Below the pieces are notes generated by a model that saw nothing but the letters and a program-made list of their open reading frames with translations, was not told the DNA's origin and made no database searches. From Alentia gelatinosa (taxonomy: Eukaryota > Annelida > Polychaeta > Phyllodocida > Polynoidae): DNA of 64,000 bases. Shown here in pieces: positions 22,701 to 31,290 of the stretch (positions are counted from its first letter, which is position 1; each line of letters opens with the position of its first letter). The position numbers and the translations under genes were made by a program. The stretch lies in contig OX465579.1 in NCBI GenBank assembly GCA_950022655.1, positions 18,761,088 to 18,825,087 on the forward strand, written 5' to 3'.

Positions 22701-23174
22701 GACCTTAACCGGCACACCGGTGAGGATACTCTAAACGGCCGGCTGCGGCAGATAGCGCGAATGCGACCGGGCTCAACTAACTTTGTGTTCTGTGTTAACC
22801 CTTCCCTAGTTCCACGTAGATCCACAAAGGAAAAATTATGAAAATCTCTGATGTATGTGGGTATTAAACGTGCCTGCCAAAAGAAGCCCACCCACACCCC
22901 CCATCGTGCCTGTCGCAGCCGCGTCAAATGCCGGCCACAGCCACCTCCATGGCACTTTATGTTGGCATATTTCCGTTATTACTACCGTTATCTCGGCGCT
23001 CGATTCGCTATGCCGCCAAAACTAGTGAAACGGGTCCCAGAACGAATACTGGGAAAATCGACCTGTTTTAACAACTTGACCCGTTATAAGGCTTCTAAAC
23101 TCAAGTATCTTCTAAACTACAAGTGTGGATAAATACTATATTTAGCAGTAAGTATGTGTGCGGTCCTTAATTAT

Positions 23175-23290
23175 CAAAAATGTCCATAACTGTCAAAAAT
23201 GACTTGGTTTGAGACTTACAAACATTCATCATGTCCATAACTATCAAAATGTCCATAAGTATAAAGAAATGTCCATAACTATCAAAACCT
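23175..23290. repeat. Short interrupted repeat GTCCATAACTATCAAAA
   Basis: Four imperfect copies of (A)TGTCCATAACTATCAAAA are spaced irregularly over about 115 bases. There is no coding potential. Confidence 0.6.
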
Positions 23291-23389
23291 GGTTAGACAA
23301 ACGTGTTACTGCATTCACTTTACTTAGCGTTACATTCTTACTGTCATGATGTAGTAAATCTTATTTTATACCTGTTTGACGTAGCTTAC

Positions 23390-24900
23390 ACTTTTCAGAA
23401 TTTCTCTAACATTGTGTCTATTATTCTTTGGTAGATTTCAGATGCACTTTTGATACCAAATGGAAGTCTCATCCATCTAGATCTACCCAATGGGGAGTTG
23501 AACGTTATTAGATAAAAAGACTCTTCATCCAGTGGTATTTGGCAATAGCCAGCTTTAGCATCAAGGGCACTAAAGTACTTGGCTCCATTGAGCTAACTCC
23601 TTACCTGCTCTATACCTGATCTTGATCGCTTTATTCATGTTTCTGGGGTCTAGACATATACAGATCTTCCCATTACATTGTGACACAGCTATTGATCTAA
23701 CCCAGTCTGTTGGCTCTGTCACTTTCCTTATAAACCTTCCTTCTATATTTCTTTTAGTTTCTGTTTTATACCAGGTAGTAGTGCTTTTGGCTGAGATCGA
23801 TATTCAAGAACAATTGGCTCTACATCTGGGTCCATATCCACCTTTATGGTGATGGGCATCACTCCAGTTGGGTTTTTTGCTTCTGGACAGACTTCTGTAA
23901 TGGTTGCCTCTTGTCCTGACCCTTCACATGCTGTTGTCTTGCGGATTCTGCTCACTAAACCCAGCTCAACACATCGTAAAGTCTTGGACCCTACTTGCGT
24001 AAGGAGTAGTAGACCTTAAGAAGAGAGAGAAGAACTCAAACACAGAGGTACTATGTACTACTATGAGTCAAGAACTTAACTGTTTATTGACAGGGATGGG
24101 TCTTGGTTTTATATGCTTAGCAGGGGGTTGACATGACAGGCTTGGCATCTGTGAGCTCTGCGCTCTCATTGGCTGTTGTACCAACAGCCAATAGGGGAAG
24201 ACCAAATCCGTTCCGGTTGAGTGCCCGTTCCGGTCTGTCGCACATGTCAGGAGGCCCCTCATGACACTGAACAACTCAGTGTCATTGGTAGAGCAACCTG
24301 CCCTCATGTGGGCAGACTGGGAACTAGAGCTGAGCGATAATAGGGGTATTATATGCCATTCAAAGCATGGCAACCGCACTGTAAACATCAGGGAGGAGGT
24401 TACTAACCAAAATGAAGACGGGTCAAATTCAGTCAATTTGTTTCTCAATTATTAGGGGTAATTTAGATAATTATTTTCTTCTCATAGAAACCAATATTAC
24501 ATGGCCACGATAGGGATGTATAGACCAGAACTTTACAATATGTTTTATCTGAGAGAAGTGGAATCTGTTCTAGGTCTACAGCATAGAAGTTCACTTACAG
24601 TTTTTGTACTTCACTGGTAATGTGATAGCACCTAGGGGCCTCTTCTTCTCAGTTAGGTAGCCTTACAGAATCTTTGAAGTTGGATTCAAATGTATCCATG
24701 TGAGCCCTAACTCTTGTAGCTGTTTATATGGCAGGACATTCATATGAGATCCTGTGTTTAGCTGAAAGTAAATTTTCTTGTCTTCAATCACAGTGATGTA
24801 TTCATAGAATTCTCCACTCTCAGGGTCATTTGGCATAGAATGGAATTCTATTTCTTCAGGTACTGACTCGCTGTCATTCTTTTTATCTACCGCATGGGCT
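23390..24900 (-). pseudogene. Decayed Ty3/gypsy (Mag-like) protease-reverse transcriptase remnant
   Basis: On the minus strand, about 24880-24600 gives a protease-like stretch with active-site context YFQLNTGSHMNVLP, where the catalytic Asp has become Asn. From about 23990 to 23390, conceptual reading gives a pre-RT linker (RIRKTTACEGSGQEA), then RT blocks KICICLDPRNMNKAI, FSALDAKAGY and RLPFGIKSASEIYQR. The two parts are separated by about 500 unrelated bases (24000-24500) that look like a later insertion. Stops and frame changes occur, and there is no gag, integrase or LTR, so it is inactive. Confidence 0.7.
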
Positions 24901-24999
24901 TGTTTGTTTGTATAGTTTTATGTCTCAGTAGGCTAGCTACGTCCTTTTGAGACTGACTCATTGGTTGACCTAAATGGTTCTTCAAAGGTATATTAACTC

Positions 25000-25510
25000 A
25001 AATTTTGGTCTGCTTGTTGCATTGGGGCCCTATGCCCATTTTATATTGCTGCCCCACTGAAGGGCTGTGCTGCAGACCATTGACATAGAACTCCGCCGGT
25101 CTTGGTTTGGTTGATTTAACTTCTGATAATCATAATTAAGTGTTATCAGACTGCTGTGGTTAATACTTTTCTAAGTAGGCCCTAACTGAAGGGTCTATTA
25201 CCTCGAAGGACCAGGCAATGTACTGGTTTTTATAACTTTTTAAAAATCTTGGACTCCCTAAGGAATCCCAAAATTTCTTTCTTGCCAGTGTTGTGGAACA
25301 CACTGTGCATTTCAGGAATGTTTCCCTGCTTTTCTGAGTTACCTGACAATGTAGCATGAGATGTTTTACACTCAAAGGAGTGTTGCATGGTTGGCACACA
25401 GGTGCTAATTCACCTCTCAAGAGGTGTCCATGTGTCAGCCTGGTGTGACCAGTCCGCAGACCGGTCAGTTTCACCTGTTCCAATCTTGTCAGGTTTCCTT
25501 GTCTGAAAGT
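25000..25510 (-). pseudogene. LINE 3' fragment (Jockey-like ORF2 C-terminus)
   Basis: An open stretch of about 107 codons (25483-25160) reads LRTGHTRLTHGHLLRGE, then CQPC and HLMLHC. This is the RLRIGHT / CxxC / HLLxxC end found after the RNase H domain of Jockey-type elements. It continues into a non-coding 3' tail that shares CCCTATGCCCATTTTATA and GGGCTGTGCTGCAGACCATT with 40090-40160. Confidence 0.7.
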
Positions 25511-25519
25511 TTGGTTGAT

Positions 25520-25690
25520 AGATGGTATTAAGAGAAAACGTGGTTACTGAGCCCGTTCATGTGGACCTTCGAGGTCATTTTACGGAAAAATACGGCCCGA
25601 CGCCGAAGGCGAGAGGGCCGTATTTTTCCTTAAAATGACCGAGAACGGACACTGTACGGGCTCAGTCAACACGTTTTCTTATTATTATAT
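25520..25690. repeat. Fold-back MITE with CG-rich centre
   Basis: AAAACGTGGTTACTGAGCCCG at the left faces CGGGCTCAGTCAACACGTTTT at the right. The inner arms (CATTTTACGGAAAAATACGG / CCGTATTTTTCCTTAAAATG) close on GACGCCGAAGGCG. It ends in TTATTATTATATA. Confidence 0.75.
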
Positions 25691-26278
25691 ACGTAATTAA
25701 TCTTTAAAGCCGCCATATTGAATACTTACGTTCTGCCATTATCACGAAGCATCACCTTCACACAGTAGCTTTTCATCTGTACGTCCCTACGTAAAGTCAA
25801 TTCAAACCTATCATATCTTTATATAAGAATCGTTCTGATTCGTCAATAACGGGTGATGTTTAAACTTTCAACCAATGAAATCCCGTCCTGCAAGTTTTCG
25901 CTTTTTTCACTCTCCAACGTATCCTTTGATTTTAATTATATATATATATAGACAACGTCTCGGCTTTGATTGCATCATATGATATCGCAACTCCTTACGT
26001 ATTCCTAGCTTATGTTATTATCAAAGACTCCGCCGGAGATTGAAATTCTGATTTTAAGCGGGTCAACCCGTGGCCAGCGGTCAGCGGTTTAACGGGAGAC
26101 CGCACTACGCCATAGCGGCCTAAGACTGAAGATGGATATTTTTTACGTTGGATCCGACGACTAATAAGTTAAGTATTATTTCTCTATTTGAACCCATATT
26201 CGGCCATTTTAACTATAAACATCTATAGATCACATACTGATACGAATTTAGTGAAGACAAACAGCAAATTCAACATAT

Positions 26279-26481
26279 TGTGGCGATAATAGGGGATCGC
26301 GGTCAGCCCTAGGTCGCTCTAATCAGCCCGCTCAGTTCCCCCCTGTGGATGTGTGCTATATAAAGGTTAGGTACCACCGGAGAGCCGTGAACTGTGTACG
26401 TACATACGGATTAATAAACCTGTCATCATATAAACCGGATCTGCTCGTCGGGTCTTGTGTCCCCTGATAAAAACCACTACA
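26279..26481 (+). repeat. Element 1 5' LTR
   Basis: It begins TGTGGCGATAATAGGGG and ends CCACTACA. It holds TATATAA at 26357-26363 and AATAAA at 26413-26418, the expected U3 promoter and R polyadenylation signal. It is AT-richer than the element body. Confidence 0.9.
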
Positions 26482-26482
26482 C

Positions 26483-26500
26483 TGGTGGCAGCGGTGGGAT
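26483..26500 (+). promoter_or_regulatory. Element 1 primer-binding site (tRNA-Leu)
   Basis: TGGTGGCAGCGGTGGGAT, one base after the LTR, is the exact complement of the 18-base 3' end of animal tRNA-Leu(AAG) as I know it (ending CCACCGCTGCCA plus CCA). Confidence 0.8.
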
Positions 26501-26513
26501 TTATCTCGGCGAA

Positions 26514-28220
26514 ATGGAACCCACGGGAGCAGATCTGGCCGCTCTGACACAGGGCGTCAGGGGGCCGCTGGTCGCTGTGGGGGGTGACGATCTATTATGG
26601 CGTCTGCCCAGCACTCGACCGGAGGCAGAAAAGACTGGGGGGGAGGGCCAGGATGAGCCTTCAATGGCCATGCAGGAAAGCCGGGTCAGCGACAGTCCTA
26701 CGGGGCTCGCTGGGCCGCCGGGAAGGCCCTCCGGGGGAGAGGATAGTGAATGGCCGTACGAGGGGCCTCCTGGGGCCGAACGAGGGCCCCCGGAGGGGCC
26801 TCTGGGGAGGGATCCGGAATGGCCGTGGGGCTCGAGGGCGCTTCCCTCGGAGTGGGAGCGGCACGTGGGCCCCGGGGCGGGGGCCAGTGGCTTGTCAGGG
26901 GCGGAAGCCAAGCCAGGACCGGTTGGGGATTTAGGAAGGGCCCCTTGGTTGGGGGGAGGGGGTACTTACCAGGGGCGGGAAGAAACGCCCCGGGCCGCGT
27001 GGGAGAAAGCAGGGACCCAGGGAGGCCCGCCCGGCTGGACGCTACCACAGGCGGCTTACTGGGGTCCTCCGGGGGAAGGGGCGCGGCCGTCACAGACCCT
27101 GAGGGGGGCGAGAGGGTCTGCCTCGCCCCGGAGTCGGGATAGCACCTCCGGGGGCAAGCTGGTTGGGGCCCCTAAAATGGGGGGGGCCATAAGGGGCCCC
27201 ACCCCGGCGATCGCCACCAAACCAATAGTGATGCCCGGCAAGTTTGACGGGGCCTCCAACCTCGATGAATATATGGCCCACTTCCACCTGTGTGTGGCCG
27301 CCAACGGATGGTCGGAGCAACAAACCTGTACCTTCTTGGGGGTCAGCTTGAGTGGCCTGGCCAGGCGGGTGCTCGCGAATATTCCGCTGGGAGAGGAGGG
27401 TAGCCTAGACCGGCTTACCCAGGCTTTGTACCACCGGTTTCAGCCGAGGAACCAGTGCGAAACGTACAAGGCCCTCCTCCGGAGTAGAGAGCGAGGGGCG
27501 GAGGAGGACCTGCAGGGGTTTGGGGAGGAGGTGTGGCGTCTCACCCGGTTAGCATACCCAGAGGCGGACGCGACCACGGTGGACAGTATGTGCAGGGACA
27601 GGTTTGTGGAGGGGCTGCGCGAGGCTCAGTTACGCCATTGGATTTTTCAATCAAAGCCCCGGTCCATGGAGGAGGCCGTCGAGACGGCCTTGGAGGCAGA
27701 AGCCTACTTGCGAACGGACCACAGGGGGAGTAAGGTGCGGGCTGCCGGCACAACCATGGCAGAGGAAATGGGCTCCCTCAAACGGGAGTTGGCCTCACTG
27801 AGGGAACAACTGGGGCGTAGTAACTCTCGGGGGTCGGGGGAAACGAGGAGATGCTACAATTGCCAGAAAGTAGGGCACCTCCGGTACAACTGCCCCGAAA
27901 AGGCGGGGGGCAGGAGGCCGGCCGGGTCGAGACCCGCCAGGGAACCCAACCGGTCCCGGCGCCGGGCCCAGCCCCCCCTACCCAGTCCTCCTCGGGAAAC
28001 GCGTAGGGACCCCTCCCCCCAGAGGGGAAGGGGTCGCTGGAGGGGGGTGGGTTGTAAAAGGGAAGAGGGAGCTGGGGGGGCCCGGCTTGCAAGTCGTGGG
28101 CTCCGTCTGGGGGCACTCAGTGCATCTGTTGGTGGACACGGGCGCCACGGTCAACATCCTATCCTTACAGTGGTGGAACCGATGGGGGAGGGGCGAGCTC
28201 CTCCGGGAGGCTCCGTGTGA
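26514..28220 (+). CDS. Element 1 Gag polyprotein
   Basis: Structural protein that forms the virus-like particle and packages RNA. The first ATG after the primer site (26514) opens a frame of 568 codons. Residues 1-225 are Gly/Pro/Arg-rich low complexity. Residues about 235-400 are the retrotransposon gag core (PGKFDGASNLDEYMAHFHLC, then LTQALYHRFQPRNQCETYKA). A single CCHC zinc knuckle, CYNCQKVGHLRYNC, starts near residue 447. The final 45 codons overlap the protease frame, which is +1 relative to gag. Confidence 0.9.
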   Translation: MEPTGADLAALTQGVRGPLVAVGGDDLLWRLPSTRPEAEKTGGEGQDEPSMAMQESRVSDSPTGLAGPPGRPSGGEDSEWPYEGPPGAERGPPEGPLGRDPEWPWGSRALPSEWERHVGPGAGASGLSGAEAKPGPVGDLGRAPWLGGGGTYQGREETPRAAWEKAGTQGGPPGWTLPQAAYWGPPGEGARPSQTLRGARGSASPRSRDSTSGGKLVGAPKMGGAIRGPTPAIATKPIVMPGKFDGASNLDEYMAHFHLCVAANGWSEQQTCTFLGVSLSGLARRVLANIPLGEEGSLDRLTQALYHRFQPRNQCETYKALLRSRERGAEEDLQGFGEEVWRLTRLAYPEADATTVDSMCRDRFVEGLREAQLRHWIFQSKPRSMEEAVETALEAEAYLRTDHRGSKVRAAGTTMAEEMGSLKRELASLREQLGRSNSRGSGETRRCYNCQKVGHLRYNCPEKAGGRRPAGSRPAREPNRSRRRAQPPLPSPPRETRRDPSPQRGRGRWRGVGCKREEGAGGARLASRGLRLGALSASVGGHGRHGQHPILTVVEPMGEGRAPPGGSV

Positions 28221-29055
28221 CGTCTCCTGTGCGGATGGCAGACCCCTGGAGGTGGAGGGGGTTGCCCGGGCGACACTGGGCCTGGGTAAATGTAAGGCGG
28301 AGGTGGATTGGCTGGTGGCGGATGTCGGCAACGAGGGCATCTTGGGGGCGGCCTTCCTGCGAGAGCAAGAGGTGGTGGTGGATCTGGCGGGAGGCTGCCT
28401 GCGGGGGAAGGAAGCCTCTCCCCCGGAGTGCCAGGTAGTGGTGAGCCGGGCCGGGGTAGTGGCTGGCCACACTGAATGCATCATCGAGGGAGAAATACTG
28501 GGGGACTGGGGAACGGGGGCGCCGGGCCTCCTGGAGGGGGTGGGGCTGCAGGGACTCCTCGTGGGGAGGTCCCTGGTGACTAACAGCGCCCGCCAGTGCC
28601 CCGTGAGAGTCCTCAACCCAGGGGCGGAGGCAGTGGTATTGCATAAGGGGTCGATGCTAGGCAGGATGGAGGGGGTGTCTCCGGAGGCCCCGGAGTCATG
28701 TAGAGAACTGGCGGAAGGTGGGGGCTCCGGGGGAGAGGAGGGAGATAACCTCTTGAGAGCCATGGTAGGGCACTTGGCCGAGGGACCCCGGGAGGAGCTA
28801 CTAGGGGTCCTCCGGAGAGAGGCGCCGGCCTTCAAGCTGGCCCCCTCTGAGCAGGGGAGGACCAAATTGGTCTCCCACAAAATAGACACCGGCAACGCTG
28901 CACCGGTCAAGCAGCCGCAAAGAAGACTGGCCCCCCACCGGAGGGAGACGGTGGGCAGGGAAGTTGACAAAATGTTGGAGGCCGGGGTGATTGAGCCCTC
29001 GCTCAGCCCCTGGGCCTCCCCGGTTGTTTTGGTAAAGAAGAGAGACGGACAGTGA
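28087..29055 (+). CDS. Element 1 aspartic protease and N-terminal RT segment
   Basis: Pepsin-fold retroviral protease with active site LVDTGATVNIL (Asp codon 28135-28137), followed by a spacer and the RT entry motif ending VVLVKKRDG. The frame is +1 to gag, with about 130 bases of overlap. There is no Met near the domain start, so it would be made by frameshifting, or the overlap reflects a base lost or gained in the nearby G7 run (28074-28080). The frame stops (TGA) exactly at the protease-RT junction, where homologues read straight through. Confidence 0.85.
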   Translation: MQVVGSVWGHSVHLLVDTGATVNILSLQWWNRWGRGELLREAPCDVSCADGRPLEVEGVARATLGLGKCKAEVDWLVADVGNEGILGAAFLREQEVVVDLAGGCLRGKEASPPECQVVVSRAGVVAGHTECIIEGEILGDWGTGAPGLLEGVGLQGLLVGRSLVTNSARQCPVRVLNPGAEAVVLHKGSMLGRMEGVSPEAPESCRELAEGGGSGGEEGDNLLRAMVGHLAEGPREELLGVLRREAPAFKLAPSEQGRTKLVSHKIDTGNAAPVKQPQRRLAPHRRETVGREVDKMLEAGVIEPSLSPWASPVVLVKKRDGQ

Positions 29056-30662
29056 GGTTCTGTGTGGATAATCGCCGTGTAAACTCCGTCACGGTCAAGG
29101 ATGCCTACCCGCTCCCCAAGGTTGACGACTCTCTCGATACGCTGGCGGGGGCGGAGTGGTTTAGCACCCTCGACCTGGTGAGCGGGTACTGGCAGGTAGA
29201 GGTAGACGAGGCCGACCGGCCGAAGACCACCTTCTCGACGCACCGGGGGCTGTATCAGTACAGAGTAATGCCATTCGGCCTCTGTAATGCCCCCGGGACG
29301 TTTGAGAGGCTGATGGAGGCAGCTCTCCAGGGTCTGCAGTGGGCATCGTGCCTCGTCTACCTCGATGACGTTATCATCTTCTCGCGGACGTTTCCGGAGC
29401 ACCTGGTCCGGTTGGGGGAAGTGTTGGGGCGCCTCCGGAGGGCGGGGCTGAAGGTGAAACCCTCAAAGTGCCAGCTGGCTAAACCCACAGTGCAGTTCCT
29501 AGGACACATAGTGTCCGGGGAGGGGGTGGCCACGGACCCGGAGAAGGTGGAGGCAGTACGGGACTGGCCCCCCCCGGAGACGGTGACCGAGGTGAGGAGT
29601 TTCTTGGGGCTGGCGGGGTACTACCGCTCCTTCGTGCCCGCCTTCGCCACGGTGGCTAAGCCGTTATTTCAGATGGCCGAGAAAGGCCGGCCCTTCAAGT
29701 GGATGGAGGAATGCGACCAGGCCTTCCAGCAGCTAAAAAGCTTGCTCACGAGGGCTCCCGTGCTGGGGTATCCCCGGGAGGAGGGGGGCCTCATAGTTGA
29801 CACCGATGCCAGTGACACAGGGTTGGGGGCCGTACTCTCTCAACATCAGGATAGGGAGGAGAGGGTGCTGGCCTACGCCAGCCGCACACTAACGAAGCCT
29901 GAAAGGGCCTACTGTGTCAGGAGGCAAGAGCTGCTGGCTATCATCTTCTCTCTCAAGAAATTCCGGCACTACTTGGTAGGACGGCCCGTGGTGGTCCGCA
30001 CGGACCATGCGGCCCTCCGATGGTTGACTCAGATGAAAGACCCGGAGGGACAGGTGGCCAGGTGGCTCCAGATAACTGAATGTTATGATCTGGAGGTACA
30101 GCATAGACCGGGGAAACTTCACGGCAATGCAAACGGGCTATCCCGCATACCCTGTCAGCAATGGGGCCGGGGTGGCGAGGAGGACCGATGCGCTGTGGTC
30201 ACAAGGGGGGTAGCCCGCCAGCAAGGCGAGGCCACCGAGCTGGGAGAGGAATGGCAGGAAGCACAAGCAGCTGATCCCCTCTTGGGTCCAATAAGGCTGG
30301 GACTGATGGAGGGGACGGGAGTTCCCCCTCCGGAGGAGCCCCTCCCTAGTGACGAGGCTCTCACCTGGTACACCCAACGGGACCGGCTGGTGTTACAAGG
30401 GGGTTTAGTCGGGAGGTGGTGGTACATACCGGGGGGGCGGAAGACCTTCCAGGTGGCCATGCCCCGCGAGCTGAGGGTTGAGGTGTTGGGCGATGTCCAC
30501 GGGTCCCCGCTCTCGGACGGACGCGGTCGATCCGCCGGTGCCAAGAGAGGTTCTACTGGCCGGGGTTCCGACAGGAGGTCACCTTGTTTTGCGCGGCCTG
30601 CGAGCCCTGCCTCCGGAGGAAACCACCGCCGGCGCCCCACAGGGCCAGGATGGGCCACGTAG
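29052..30662 (+). CDS. Element 1 reverse transcriptase-RNase H (frame-broken fragment)
   Basis: This copies the RNA genome to cDNA and removes the RNA strand. RT blocks are RFCVDNRRVNSVTVKDAYPL, FSTLDLVSGYWQVEV, MPFGLCNAPGTFERLM and the catalytic YLDD in LVYLDDVIIFS. RNase H follows, with VDTDASDTGLGA, RQELLAII and VRTDHAALRWL. The final conserved motif reads HGNANGLSR, with Asn (30132-30134) where the family has a catalytic Asp. The frame is shifted against the protease part, consistent with one missing base near 29050. At about 30510 it leaves frame again inside the integrase zinc-binding domain. Confidence 0.88.
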   Translation: MRFCVDNRRVNSVTVKDAYPLPKVDDSLDTLAGAEWFSTLDLVSGYWQVEVDEADRPKTTFSTHRGLYQYRVMPFGLCNAPGTFERLMEAALQGLQWASCLVYLDDVIIFSRTFPEHLVRLGEVLGRLRRAGLKVKPSKCQLAKPTVQFLGHIVSGEGVATDPEKVEAVRDWPPPETVTEVRSFLGLAGYYRSFVPAFATVAKPLFQMAEKGRPFKWMEECDQAFQQLKSLLTRAPVLGYPREEGGLIVDTDASDTGLGAVLSQHQDREERVLAYASRTLTKPERAYCVRRQELLAIIFSLKKFRHYLVGRPVVVRTDHAALRWLTQMKDPEGQVARWLQITECYDLEVQHRPGKLHGNANGLSRIPCQQWGRGGEEDRCAVVTRGVARQQGEATELGEEWQEAQAADPLLGPIRLGLMEGTGVPPPEEPLPSDEALTWYTQRDRLVLQGGLVGRWWYIPGGRKTFQVAMPRELRVEVLGDVHGSPLSDGRGRSAGAKRGSTGRGSDRRSPCFARPASPASGGNHRRRPTGPGWAT

Positions 30663-31290
30663 CCACCGGAGGCCCCATGGAGCAGGTGGCCATGGACATC
30701 ATGGGGCCTCTACCACGGACTAGTCGGGGGAATGTGTACATCCTGGTGGTGGCAGATTATTTTACTAAGTGGGCGGAGGGCCTCCCCCTCCCCAATCAGG
30801 AGGCCACCACGTAGCACCCGCCTACGTAGAGGGCTTCGTGTGTAGGATGGGCCCCCCGGTGGTGGTGCACACCGACCAGGGCCGGAACTTCCAGGCCAAT
30901 CTCTTCCGAGAGATGGTGGCGCTCATGGGGACGCGACAGACGAGGACCTGCGCATTCCGCCCTCAGAGCGATGGAATGGTGGAGAGGCTTAATAGGACGG
31001 TGGAGGGATTGCTGGCCACCGTGGTGGCGGCGGATCAGGGGGACTGGGATTTGCAGTTGCCCTTTGTGATGTCGGCATACCGCTTGTCAGTCCATGCGTC
31101 CACCGGGGAGAGTCCCTACTTTACCCGGGGGGGGGGGGGGGGGAAAGGGGGCCGCGGGGCTCGGAGTATGCGGCTGATCTACAGGAACGGCTGGGCCGGG
31201 CCTACCAGGCGGCCTGCCGGACCCTGGGCGTCTCGGTTGCACGCCAACAGAGGAATCACGACCTGAGAGCTGGCAACGATCAGTTGGGGG
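30500..31290 (+). pseudogene. Element 1 integrase, three-frame remnant
   Basis: Integrase that would join the cDNA to host DNA. The zinc-binding CAACEPCLRRK block is followed by the catalytic core: AMDIMGPLPR (first Asp), VHTDQGRNF (second Asp) and SDGMVERLNR (Glu). These lie in successive frames, with breaks near 30510 and 30812 and at the G-run about 31128-31143. The break at 30812 creates a TAG and looks like loss of one G. All three catalytic acidic residues survive, so the losses are frame-only. Confidence 0.8.

Larger units (their letters stand above)
20277..23389. other. Intergenic region upstream of ACADL
   Basis: No exon is convincing here. Contents are the piggyBac-like MITE (20641-20943), a C/T-rich stretch near 21660-21720, the GAACTCGACCCG repeat cluster (22440-22700, echoed near 23030-23090) and the GTCCATAACTATCAAAA repeats (23175-23290). 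The ACADL promoter should lie just above 20276. I see no TATA box at a useful distance. Confidence 0.5.

Noticed and set aside
27978..29402. Minus-strand open frame of about 474 codons
   Set aside because: It is antisense to element 1 gag/protease/RT in very GC-rich DNA, where stop codons are rare. The Ser/Pro/Arg composition and lack of any domain mark it as compositional.
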